In this document: piece by piece, positions 36,461 through 43,899 of the stretch
Numbering within the stretch: the first letter of the stretch is position 1
Layout of the letters: every line of letters starts with the position of its first letter
Source: Cognatishimia maritima
Lineage (GTDB): Bacteria > Pseudomonadota > Alphaproteobacteria > Rhodobacterales > Rhodobacteraceae
Assembly (NCBI RefSeq): GCF_900129685.1
Contig: NZ_FQWM01000002.1
Location: 458,654-522,653, forward strand
Reading direction: 5' to 3'
DNA length: 64,000 nucleotides
Translations under genes and position numbers: made by a program
The notes under the pieces: generated by a model
What the model was told of the DNA's origin: nothing
The model's input: the letters and a program-made list of their open reading frames with translations, nothing else
The model's database searches: none

Positions 36461-37283
36461 CAAAGTCCTTGTCATGCGTCAGAGACGGAATGCGTCTACG
36501 CGCTTCTGCCACTTTTTCACGATCCAGATCAACGTAGATCACGCCCGGGTCCGTGCCCGCATCGGCAATCACCTCGCCCCAGGGCGAAACCACAAGCGAA
36601 TGCCCAAATGTTTTGCGCGTTGGTCCCCGGCTGGCAGAATGCGTGCGGGTTTGGGCCGGGGCAAGCACCCAGCACCCGGTTTCAATCGCCCGCGCCTGCA
36701 AGAGCGCATGCCAATGAGCCGCCCCCGTGGTGGCTGAAAAGGCAGAGGGCACCGTCAGCACTTCGGCGCCCGCCTGCGCTAGAGCGCGGAACAGGTAGGG
36801 AAACCGGACATCATAGCAAATTGAAAGGCCGAGTTTGGCAAAAGGTGTGACGGCAACCAAGGCCCTATCGCCGGGGCGATAGCCTTTGGATTCATGGTAG
36901 CTTTCCGTTTCCGACACGGTGACGTCAAACATATGGATCTTGTCGTAGCGCGCTTTGATGTCGCCCGCGGGATCAATCAGGAACTGGCGGTTCACAAAGC
37001 GATCGTCTGGGCCGTCTTGTTTCAGTGCCATGGAGCCGATTGTCACCCACAGCCCCAGCCGCGCAGCGGTATCACGCACTCCGCTGAGAAAGGCGTCTTC
37101 GCCTTCGGTGCGCAAAACAGACTGCTGATGCGTGCGGCTGCCAGACACACAATTCGTGACCTCTGGCGTCAGAACATAGCCTGCGCCATGGTCTTTCGCC
37201 TGCGCAAGCAGAGCGGTGACCTCCGCCAAGTTCGCGCTCGGGTCATCCGAAGACGTGATCTGCAGCAGCGCGGTTTTCATCAC
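36441..37283 (-). CDS. Carbon-nitrogen hydrolase (Nit1/omega-amidase-like)
   Basis: A 280-residue nitrilase-superfamily enzyme with the Glu-Lys-Cys triad: Glu in VLTPEVTNC near residue 40, Lys in RYDKIHMFDV near 115 and Cys in LGLSICYDVRFPYLF near 155. Relatives hydrolyse deaminated glutathione or alpha-keto amides. The neighbouring glutaredoxin gene, overlapped by four bases (ATGA), fits a glutathione-repair role; this is inference. Confidence 0.87.
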   Translation of the reverse strand: MMKTALLQITSSDDPSANLAEVTALLAQAKDHGAGYVLTPEVTNCVSGSRTHQQSVLRTEGEDAFLSGVRDTAARLGLWVTIGSMALKQDGPDDRFVNRQFLIDPAGDIKARYDKIHMFDVTVSETESYHESKGYRPGDRALVAVTPFAKLGLSICYDVRFPYLFRALAQAGAEVLTVPSAFSATTGAAHWHALLQARAIETGCWVLAPAQTRTHSASRGPTRKTFGHSLVVSPWGEVIADAGTDPGVIYVDLDREKVAEARRRIPSLTHDKDFDGPDPQ

Positions 37284-37537
37284 GCGGCCAGCAGCGGGTC
37301 CAGCTTGCCTGCACGTTCCAACATCATCATGTCATCGCAGCCGCCGATGTGTTGACCGTCGACAAAAATCTGCGGGAAGGTGCGCCCACCATTGCTGCGC
37401 TGGATCATCTCTTCTTTGCGCGCGGGTTCTTTCCAGCCGTCATATTCAACAAACGCCACGCCTTTTTGTTGCAACAACCGCTTCGCCGCCGCGCAATAGC
37501 CGCACATGGGCCGCGTATAAATTTCTATCTGTGCCAT
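37280..37537 (-). CDS. grxC: Glutaredoxin 3
   Basis: An 85-residue dithiol glutaredoxin. The active site is CGYC in YTRPMCGYCAAAK, followed by the cis-Pro TFPQIFVDG and the GGCDD glutathione-binding motif. ATG 37537 follows AAGGAA with good spacing; ATG 37543 two codons earlier is possible. It couples by ATGA overlap to the nitrilase gene, and comF is 36 bases upstream. Confidence 0.93.
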   Translation of the reverse strand: MAQIEIYTRPMCGYCAAAKRLLQQKGVAFVEYDGWKEPARKEEMIQRSNGGRTFPQIFVDGQHIGGCDDMMMLERAGKLDPLLAA

Positions 37538-37573
37538 CGCCATTTCCTTCTGTCGCAATTAGTCATGCGTCAT

Positions 37574-38308
37574 CTAGGGAAGCTTTGCAACGCGCGCTAG
37601 GGCGATCACATTCACTTGACTGGCGAAGGCCGCCAAACAGGCCTCTGACGCTGCGGCAAAGGTCGCGCCGCTGGTCATAACATCATCAACAAGCAATATA
37701 TTGGCGTCTTTGATTTGCCGCGCGAATTTTGGGTTGGGCGCCATGCTGGCGCGGAGGTTGGCGATCCGCTGGGGTTTGGTCATCCCTTCCATCGCGCGAG
37801 TTGCACGTGTGCGGATCAGTAGATCGGGGATCAACTGAATGCCAAGCTGACGCGCGATCACATCCGCTAAAAGGACTGTCTGATTATACCGCCGACGCAA
37901 TAGCCGCGACCAATGCAGGGGAACCGGACACAAGATCGTGTCCTTCGTGATCAAGGGTTTGGCGGCCTCCGCCATCCAATGCCCGGCAGGTCGCGCAAAT
38001 TCGTGTCGATCCCCGTGTTTCAGGCGCAGCACCATCTGACGCGCGTGACCTTCATAAAGCAGCACCGCACGCCCCTGCACCCAAGCGCGCGGCGTGTTCA
38101 GGCAATCATCACACTGCACATGGGTGTCACTGAAATGACCCGGCAGCGGCATCCCACAGGCGTCGCAGGCGACGCCGCCAATAAAAGGCGTCGCCGCCCA
38201 GCATGTGCCGCAGAGGTGAAAATCCGTCCCGACCAAATCGCCACAACCCACGCAACGCGGTGGAAAAATCACCTGTAAGGCTGTTTGAACTTGCTGCTGA
38301 GTGATCAT
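37574..38308 (-). CDS. comF: ComF-family amidophosphoribosyltransferase-like protein
   Basis: A 244-residue protein. An N-terminal double zinc finger is visible (CVGCGDLV, CGTCW, CDACGMPL, CDDC; residues ~17-70), then a phosphoribosyltransferase domain with LRRRYNQTVLLA near 145 and the PRPP loop LLVDDVMTSGATF near 205. In competent bacteria ComF acts in DNA uptake; elsewhere its role is unclear. ATG 38308 is only 12 bases from the divergent methyltransferase start. Confidence 0.88.
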   Translation of the reverse strand: MITQQQVQTALQVIFPPRCVGCGDLVGTDFHLCGTCWAATPFIGGVACDACGMPLPGHFSDTHVQCDDCLNTPRAWVQGRAVLLYEGHARQMVLRLKHGDRHEFARPAGHWMAEAAKPLITKDTILCPVPLHWSRLLRRRYNQTVLLADVIARQLGIQLIPDLLIRTRATRAMEGMTKPQRIANLRASMAPNPKFARQIKDANILLVDDVMTSGATFAAASEACLAAFASQVNVIALARVAKLP

Positions 38309-38320
38309 ATGGTCCGCATC

Positions 38321-39142
38321 ATGCAAAACGCTCCGCTTCTGACAGATCGTACCGCCTTGCTGGCGCATCGCGCTCGTGCCGACCACGAGGGCGACCTGTT
38401 CTTGCACACCAACGCAGCCGACGATCTGCAGGATCGCTTATCGATGGTTAACAGGACGTTTACCGCACCTGCGATTGTGACGCCTTATCCCGCGATTTGG
38501 GAAGGCCGTCTGCCAAATGCGGTGATTGTGCCGGATGAGGACGTCTTGGCCCTAACCCCGCGCGCCCATGATCTTGTCATCCACGCCATGGCCCTGCATT
38601 GGGCGAATGACCCGGTTGGGCAGCTGATTCAATGTCGCCACGCATTGAAAAACGACGGGCTGTTTTTGGCGGCGAGTTTCGGAGGCCAAACCCTGCAAGA
38701 GCTGCGCGCATCGCTTGCGCAGGCAGAATCGGAATTGACCGGGGGGCTTTCGCCCCGCGTATTGCCGATGGGAGAAATCCGAGACCTTGGCGGCTTGCTG
38801 CAACGAGCCGGGTTTTCCCTGCCGGTGGCCGATGGCCTCCCTCTCACCGCCAGCTATCAGACGGCCTTTCACCTGATGAAAGACCTGCGCGCGATGGGCG
38901 AAACCAACGCGCTGGTCAATCGCCGCCGGGCCTTTACGCGGCCCTCGATTCTGAGGCGGGCGGCAGAAATCTATGCCGCCAACTATGCCCAAGACGAGCG
39001 CATCACGGCGACCTTCGAGCTGATCTTTATGACCGGCTGGGCACCGGATGACAGCCAGCCCAAACCCCTCCGCCCCGGCTCTGCCGCACAACGTCTGGCG
39101 GATGCGCTGGGAACTTCCGAGGGGCGTTTACCCAGCGACTAA
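38321..39142 (+). CDS. BioC/NDUFAF5-like SAM-dependent methyltransferase
   Basis: A 273-residue protein. It starts like NDUFAF5 relatives (LTDRTALLAHRARADHEGDLFLHTNAADDLQDRL), then has a degenerate SAM domain with LVIHAMALHWANDPVGQLIQCRHALKNDGLFLAASFGGQTLQELR near 100-150. The usual GxGxG loop is not obvious, so SAM binding may be weak or absent. The mitochondrial relative hydroxylates an arginine of complex I; whether this one does is unknown. hemH follows on the same strand after 85 bases. Confidence 0.8.
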   Translation: MQNAPLLTDRTALLAHRARADHEGDLFLHTNAADDLQDRLSMVNRTFTAPAIVTPYPAIWEGRLPNAVIVPDEDVLALTPRAHDLVIHAMALHWANDPVGQLIQCRHALKNDGLFLAASFGGQTLQELRASLAQAESELTGGLSPRVLPMGEIRDLGGLLQRAGFSLPVADGLPLTASYQTAFHLMKDLRAMGETNALVNRRRAFTRPSILRRAAEIYAANYAQDERITATFELIFMTGWAPDDSQPKPLRPGSAAQRLADALGTSEGRLPSD

Positions 39143-39166
39143 CCCGCAGAATAACTGAAATCGCAA

Positions 39167-39194
39167 TTGACCCATGGCGCGCAGGCGCTATCTC
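39167..39194 (+). promoter_or_regulatory. Candidate promoter of hemH
   Basis: TTGACC (39167-39172) and TATCTC (39189-39194) are separated by 16 bases, 34 bases before the hemH ATG. The -35 is good and the -10 is weak. Confidence 0.35.
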
Positions 39195-39227
39195 AGCACA
39201 GACCCAATTGAAGCCTAGGACGCCATC

Positions 39228-40274
39228 ATGACCGACAGCCGCCCAGCCAACGCCCCCGCTGATCACCCAAAGATCGCGCGCGCCAAAACCGGTATCCTTC
39301 TGGCAAACCTCGGTACGCCTGATGACTACAGCTATTGGCCTATGCGCCGGTATTTGAACGAATTCCTGTCTGACAAACGTGTGATCGACTATCCGGCATG
39401 GAAATGGCAACCGCTATTGCAAACGATCATCCTGACCAAACGGCCCTTTACCTCTGGCGCGGCTTACAAATCGATCTGGAACCACGACCGCGGCGAAAGC
39501 CCGTTGATGACGATCACCAAGGACCAGACAGCCAAATTCGCAGAAGCCATGGCGGCGCGTTATGGTGATCAGGTCATGGTCGATTTCTGCATGCGCTATG
39601 GCAACCCATCGACCGAAAGCAAAGTCCGGCAGATGGTGGCAGCCGGCTGTGAACGCATTTTGTTTTTCCCGCTTTATCCACACTACGCCGGGGCAACCTC
39701 TGCGACGGCAAACGATCAGTTTTTCCGCGCTCTGATGAAAGAAGCCTGGCAGCCGGCGGCCCGCACGATTGAGCCTTACTTTGATCACCCCGATTATATT
39801 GATGCTTTGGCCGCATCGGTGCAAACCGCCTACGACAACCTGACCACTCGTCCCGATATTCTGGTCGTCAGCTATCACGGCATGCCGCTGCGCTATCTGA
39901 TGCAGGGCGATCCGTATCACTGCCAATGTCAGAAAACGACGCGGCTGTTGAAAGAGAAGCTTGGCTGGGTGGATACCGACTTGATCACAACCTTCCAGTC
40001 CAAGTTTGGACCGGAAGAGTGGTTGCAGCCCTACACCGTCGAAGAGGTCGCGCGGCTGGCGCAGGCAGGAAAGAAAAACATCGCGGTGATTGCCCCCGCC
40101 TTCTCAGCTGACTGCATCGAGACGCTGGAAGAGATCAATGAAGAGATCAAAGAAAGCTTTGAAGAGGCGGGCGGAAAGGACTTCACCTACATCCCCTGCC
40201 TGAACGATGAAGACGCCCATATTCAGGCGCTGGTCCAAATCGCGCAGAAGAACCTGCAAGGCTGGTTGGACTAA
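39228..40274 (+). CDS. hemH: Ferrochelatase
   Basis: A 348-residue protein of usual length. ILLANLGTPDDYSYWPMRRYLNEFLSD begins the fold, LFFPLYPHYAGATSAT lies near 145, the catalytic His is in VVSYHGMP near 215, and VIAPAFSADCIETLEEI near 285 carries the conserved Glu. It inserts Fe2+ into protoporphyrin IX, the last step of protoheme synthesis. A bidirectional terminator follows 32 bases after the stop. Confidence 0.97.
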   Translation: MTDSRPANAPADHPKIARAKTGILLANLGTPDDYSYWPMRRYLNEFLSDKRVIDYPAWKWQPLLQTIILTKRPFTSGAAYKSIWNHDRGESPLMTITKDQTAKFAEAMAARYGDQVMVDFCMRYGNPSTESKVRQMVAAGCERILFFPLYPHYAGATSATANDQFFRALMKEAWQPAARTIEPYFDHPDYIDALAASVQTAYDNLTTRPDILVVSYHGMPLRYLMQGDPYHCQCQKTTRLLKEKLGWVDTDLITTFQSKFGPEEWLQPYTVEEVARLAQAGKKNIAVIAPAFSADCIETLEEINEEIKESFEEAGGKDFTYIPCLNDEDAHIQALVQIAQKNLQGWLD

Positions 40275-40305
40275 GGTTTCGCAGATTCAAACGTTCAAAA
40301 ACAAA

Positions 40306-40334
40306 AAAAGGGTGCCGACCAGCGGCACCCTTTT
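40306..40334. terminator. Bidirectional terminator between hemH and the small exported protein gene
   Basis: GGGTGCCG and CGGCACCC form an 8-bp stem with a five-base loop, flanked by A-run on the left and T-run on the right. It can serve both convergent genes. Confidence 0.88.
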
Positions 40335-40362
40335 CTTTTCGGTGTTTCACCGGATGGCAGAA

Positions 40363-40542
40363 TTAGTCTGCCATTGCCGCCGCAACAACTGCCAGGATCA
40401 GCAGAGGCACAACGAAGTTAGAAGAAGAAGACGCTGCTTCTTCCATAACAACTGGTGCTTCAACCATTGGCTCTTCCATGCCGCCTGCGAAAGCGGTGGA
40501 TGCTGCTGCAGTCAGAGCTGCTGCGAGAACGAGTTTTTTCAT
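40363..40542 (-). CDS. Small exported protein with C-terminal hydrophobic segment
   Basis: A 59-residue frame from ATG 40542, which is preceded by GGAGG. A signal peptide (KKLVLAAALTAAASTAFAGG, cleavage near residue 18) is followed by a short acidic Met/Glu/Pro linker (MEEPMVEAPVVMEEAASSSS) and a C-terminal helix (FVVPLLILAVVAAAMAD). Function unknown. Small proteins of this layout occur beside hemH in relatives (recollection). It has its own terminator and an upstream TATAAT box. Confidence 0.72.
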   Translation of the reverse strand: MKKLVLAAALTAAASTAFAGGMEEPMVEAPVVMEEAASSSSNFVVPLLILAVVAAAMAD

Positions 40543-40642
40543 AGTAACCTCCAAGTAGTTCACCTGCGACGCGTGCTTGCGACGCAAGTCCCCAAGACTT
40601 ACCTCGTAGCTCAGGAGTAAACAGCAAAGCGTATGATTTGCA

Positions 40643-40648
40643 ATTATA
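40643..40648 (-). promoter_or_regulatory. TATAAT -10 box upstream of the small exported protein gene
   Basis: A perfect TATAAT on the minus strand lies about 100 bases upstream of ATG 40542. No good -35 is at 16-18 bases. The leader would hold short hairpins (AAGTC/GACTT) and a repeated TGCGACGC. Confidence 0.35.
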
Positions 40649-40685
40649 ATCTCTGATCTGGACGAGGTGTGACGAGTGATTGGCG

Positions 40686-41285
40686 TCAAATTAGCAACAC
40701 TTGTGTGCCAACTTTTGCCAGCTCAAAAAGCTCTGCAATGTGTTCATTGTAGAGACCCACACAGCCGTTCGAAGATCGGCGTCCGATCTTACGGGTATCA
40801 TGCGTGCCGTGGATTCGGTAATAGGTCCAGCTTAGGTAAAGCGCATGGGTTCCCAGCGGATTATCCGGGCCCGGACCGACGTATTCTGGCCATTCTGGGT
40901 TCCGCTCACGCATCGCAGGCGTTGGACGCCAGCTTGGGCCTTCGACCTTGCGAATCACGCTTGTGCGGCCGCGGCGTGTCAGGTCTTCTGTCAGCGGGAC
41001 AGAACTTGGGTACAGCTTGTAAGTGCCGTCTTCACCCCAGAAATGCAGCGCGCGGCTGGTGATATCCACCAAGATCGCGCCGTTGTTAAGATTGTCGAAA
41101 TAAGGCTCCCACCGCATCGAGCGGAAGCTTGATGTATTGCGGCGCACCGTTTCCGTGATTTCGCGCTCCACCTCGGTGGTGGTGTCAGAGTTCACGTCTT
41201 GTGCAATCGCAGGCGCCCCTAGGAAAGCGGCCCCCGTTGCAAGAAAGGATCGACGTCCCAGCTGAAACTTGCGGTCATCGTTCAT
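40686..41285 (-). CDS. L,D-transpeptidase (YkuD), Tat-exported
   Basis: A 199-residue protein with a twin-arginine-like signal (LGRRSFLATGAAFLGAPAIAQ) and a YkuD domain whose catalytic region reads HGTHDTRKIGRRSSNGCVGLYN near residues 160-180 (His and Cys visible). These enzymes make 3-3 peptidoglycan cross-links or attach proteins to peptidoglycan. A second L,D-transpeptidase lies 0.8 kb away with a CAP lipoprotein between them, a small envelope-related cluster. Confidence 0.88.
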   Translation of the reverse strand: MNDDRKFQLGRRSFLATGAAFLGAPAIAQDVNSDTTTEVEREITETVRRNTSSFRSMRWEPYFDNLNNGAILVDITSRALHFWGEDGTYKLYPSSVPLTEDLTRRGRTSVIRKVEGPSWRPTPAMRERNPEWPEYVGPGPDNPLGTHALYLSWTYYRIHGTHDTRKIGRRSSNGCVGLYNEHIAELFELAKVGTQVLLI

Positions 41286-41393
41286 TGTTATTCGCCTCAG
41301 TATCTATGCGATTCGCCGCAATCTATGACTGGAATGCCGCAGTCGCAAATCAAACAAGCGTCATCTGGCCAATCACACAAGAATGTGGGCTTT

Positions 41394-41423
41394 TAACGCA
41401 ACCTTCTAAGGTTTAAAGCGTTA
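41394..41423. repeat. Nested inverted repeat upstream of the CAP lipoprotein gene
   Basis: TAACGC and GCGTTA enclose AACCTT-CT-AAGGTT with a four-base bulge (TAAA). The total is 30 bases, ending 16 bases before ATG 41440. It could be an operator or a 5' mRNA hairpin close to the ribosome site. The rest of the divergent gap (41286-41393) shows nothing else clear. Confidence 0.5.
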
Positions 41424-41439
41424 GGACGGAAAAGGTTCC

Positions 41440-42027
41440 ATGCGGAAAGGCAAAAAGATGCGATTGATTGCGGTAATACTGGCTCTGTTTACATTGGCTG
41501 CCTGCGCGACCACAGTTTCAGAACCGCCACTCGGGTCCGACGGGAAACCGCTGCCGCGTTTGTATAAGATCCGCTCTTCTGACACGTCTAAAATACAGTT
41601 CCGCATGCTGGACTCCGTAAACGCCTTGCGTACCGCAGCAGGACGTCAGGCAGTGGAAATGGATGCCAAGCTACTGGCCGCTGCGGCCACACACGCGCGG
41701 GACATGTCTATCCAAAACCGCCCTTGGCATTTTGGCTCTGATGGCTCATCACCAATCGACCGGGTTGCGCGTGTTGGCTACCCCGGCTTCCTTGTGGGGG
41801 AGGCGATCTCAGAGACCTATGAGACCGAACTCGACACGCTTGCCGCGTGGATGGAAGAGCCGGGCTCTCGTGCAGTCATCCTGGATCCTGTAGCAACTGA
41901 TATGGGGTTCGCGTGGCATCAAGAAAGCAATGGCAAGATTTGGTGGACCCTTGTAATGGGCGCGCCCTCGTTGGTCCCAAATGACCGACTTGCTGAATTG
42001 TCGGATTCCCCGCTCGGTCTACAATAA
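41440..42027 (+). CDS. CAP/SCP-domain lipoprotein
   Basis: A 195-residue protein with a lipoprotein signal (LIAVILALFTLAAC, lipobox LAAC). A CAP domain follows: LDSVNALRTAAGRQAVEMDAKLLAAAATHARDMS, HFGSDGSSPIDRVARVGY and VGEAISETYETELDTLAAWMEEPGSRAVIL, with the family's histidines and Glu. Bacterial CAP proteins are secreted or envelope proteins of mostly unknown role. ATG 41458 has GGAAAGG upstream and is an equally possible start. It converges with the second L,D-transpeptidase gene. Confidence 0.82.
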   Translation: MRKGKKMRLIAVILALFTLAACATTVSEPPLGSDGKPLPRLYKIRSSDTSKIQFRMLDSVNALRTAAGRQAVEMDAKLLAAAATHARDMSIQNRPWHFGSDGSSPIDRVARVGYPGFLVGEAISETYETELDTLAAWMEEPGSRAVILDPVATDMGFAWHQESNGKIWWTLVMGAPSLVPNDRLAELSDSPLGLQ

Positions 42028-42033
42028 GTTGGT

Positions 42034-42051
42034 CGGGCCAAGATCGGCCCG
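42034..42051. other. Hairpin between convergent genes
   Basis: CGGGCC and GGCCCG are separated by a six-base loop, 6 bases after the CAP gene's stop. There is no T-run on either strand; possible weak or factor-assisted terminator. Confidence 0.35.
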
Positions 42052-42080
42052 CACCCATGACCGTACACTGTTCCAGATGG

Positions 42081-42572
42081 TCACCTGAAGATCAGGATCG
42101 GCGTGTCCTCGCGCACCATGGAATAGATTTCCTGAATCTCTTTGTTGGTGACCGCAATGCATCCTGCCGTCCAATCGTCACCACCCTTGCGGTTTTGCCA
42201 TGGACGACCGTGGATAAAGATATCGCCACCCGGATTGAGCCCGTTCCGCGCCGCATAGGCGCGATCCTGAGCATTCGGATATGAAATGCCGAGCGAGAGG
42301 TGGAACTGACTGTTGGGATTGCGTCGATCAATCCAGTAGACACCTTCCGGCGTTCGCCCGTCCCCGCGCCGTTCCTTGTGACCTTCAGGCGCGAAGCCCA
42401 GCCCAATATCATAGTGTTTCAGAACCTGATCTTCATGCATCAGGAACATCTTACGCTCTTCCTTATAGACAAGGATTCGCGTGACCTCTGGACCACCGTA
42501 GAATTGGAATTTTGACGAGGTACAGGCACCCAGCACCAGTACCACACTGATCATCAACGCGATTATTCGCAT
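42081..42572 (-). CDS. L,D-transpeptidase family lipoprotein
   Basis: A 163-residue protein with a lipoprotein signal (LMISVVLVLGAC). The YkuD domain carries IHGRPWQNRKGGDDWTAGCIAV near residue 125-145, with catalytic His and Cys. It resembles short murein L,D-transpeptidase (YafK-like) proteins (KTPEG-type GDGRTPEGVYWID). ATG 42572 begins the signal peptide; the longer frame to 42608 adds a hydrophilic segment and is rejected. The RNA methyltransferase gene lies 75 bases upstream on the same strand. Confidence 0.85.
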   Translation of the reverse strand: MRIIALMISVVLVLGACTSSKFQFYGGPEVTRILVYKEERKMFLMHEDQVLKHYDIGLGFAPEGHKERRGDGRTPEGVYWIDRRNPNSQFHLSLGISYPNAQDRAYAARNGLNPGGDIFIHGRPWQNRKGGDDWTAGCIAVTNKEIQEIYSMVREDTPILIFR

Positions 42573-42647
42573 GTTTTTCTCTTTGCTGCTCTGCCCGCAA
42601 TCTACCACATTTTTTGCAACGCGAACAGTATTTCATCGCAGCAGCGT

Positions 42648-43862
42648 TTACCGCCGAGAGAACTTGCCCACGACTTCAATGTGGCTCGACCAGCGGAACT
42701 GATCGACAACCTGCACCCACTCAAGCGCATAGTCCCCGCGGATCAGTGTTGCCGCATCACGCGCAAAGGTCACAGGGTTGCACGAAACAAAAGCGATATC
42801 CGGCACGTCAGAGCGCGCCAGTTCTATCGTTTGCGCTTCGGCACCCGCACGCGGCGGGTCAATCACCACGGCGTCATAGCGAAGATCGCTTGCAATAATC
42901 GGGTTGCGAAACAAATCGCGCGTTTCGGTTGTCACGCGTTTCAACCCCTTGGCCTGTCGCCACCCCTGATCCAGCGCCTTCATCATCGCGCGCAGCCCTT
43001 CAACGGCATGCACCTCGGCTTTTTCGGCCAGAGGCAGGGAAAATGTCCCGCAGCCCGCAAACAGGTCAACAACTCGCGGCGCTTCCCCGATGATCTCACG
43101 CACAGCGCGGAGCAACGCGGCCTCACCATGCGCGGTGGCCTGCAAAAATGCTCCAGGTGGTGGCGTGACCTTCGCCGCACCAAACGCCTGCCATGGCGGC
43201 GCAAGCGTTGCGATCACCTCGTCGTCCCACGTCAGCCGCGCGATCCCCAAACGCTGGGCAAGCAACCCGAGTTCCGCCTGAAACGGACCATCCAAGGGTT
43301 TGCCGCCCACGACTGCGAGATCAAGCCCTTCGGCCGAAAGCGTCGCCGTCACCGACAACGCGCCCTTGCGCGACGCACCGATCATTGCGAGGTCTTTGGC
43401 GATCTCTAAGGCGGGCATCAAGTCAGGATGCAGCACCTGGCAGTCTGGGATTTCAACGATGACGTCGCTGGCCCTTTGGTGAAAGCCTGCCATGGCCCCC
43501 TTTTTGGTGCGTCGTGCAGAAATCGTGGCCCGGCGGCGCGATTGGGGTGGCGAGGTTTCAATCGGCCGAAAGTCGATGACAATCCCCTGCGCAGCCAACG
43601 CCTGCCGTACAACGTCGACTTTCCAATCAGCCAAAAAGGCGTCGGACGCATGTTGCAATCCGCAGCCGCCACAGGATTTGAAATGCCGGCAGGGGGCTTT
43701 CACGCGATTCTCTGACGGCGTCAGCACCCGAATGTCGCGCAGGGTTGTCCCGTCTGCCGTGGCCTCAATGGTTTCTCCGGGGAGGGTCAAAGGCGCAAAG
43801 AAAGGTCCGTCGGCAACGCCGTCGCCCTGATGTCCGAGTCGGGTGATCACAAATTCCGTCAT
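42648..43862 (-). CDS. TrmA/RlmC/RlmD-family RNA m5U methyltransferase
   Basis: A 404-residue protein. An N-terminal TRAM-like region is followed by a 4Fe-4S cysteine cluster (CRHFKSCGGCGLQH near residue 62, plus DCQVLHP near 150), the SAM motif VVDLFAGCGTFSLPLAEKA near 265, VIDPPRAG near 335, and the catalytic SCNP near 365. The family makes 5-methyluridine in 23S rRNA or tRNA; the exact target is not resolved here. ATG 43862 begins the conserved N-terminus. It is 37 bases downstream of the ABC exporter gene. Confidence 0.9.
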   Translation of the reverse strand: MTEFVITRLGHQGDGVADGPFFAPLTLPGETIEATADGTTLRDIRVLTPSENRVKAPCRHFKSCGGCGLQHASDAFLADWKVDVVRQALAAQGIVIDFRPIETSPPQSRRRATISARRTKKGAMAGFHQRASDVIVEIPDCQVLHPDLMPALEIAKDLAMIGASRKGALSVTATLSAEGLDLAVVGGKPLDGPFQAELGLLAQRLGIARLTWDDEVIATLAPPWQAFGAAKVTPPPGAFLQATAHGEAALLRAVREIIGEAPRVVDLFAGCGTFSLPLAEKAEVHAVEGLRAMMKALDQGWRQAKGLKRVTTETRDLFRNPIIASDLRYDAVVIDPPRAGAEAQTIELARSDVPDIAFVSCNPVTFARDAATLIRGDYALEWVQVVDQFRWSSHIEVVGKFSRR

Positions 43863-43899
43863 GTGGCGGCAATAGCCTGCGGTTTCCTGCATGAAAACC

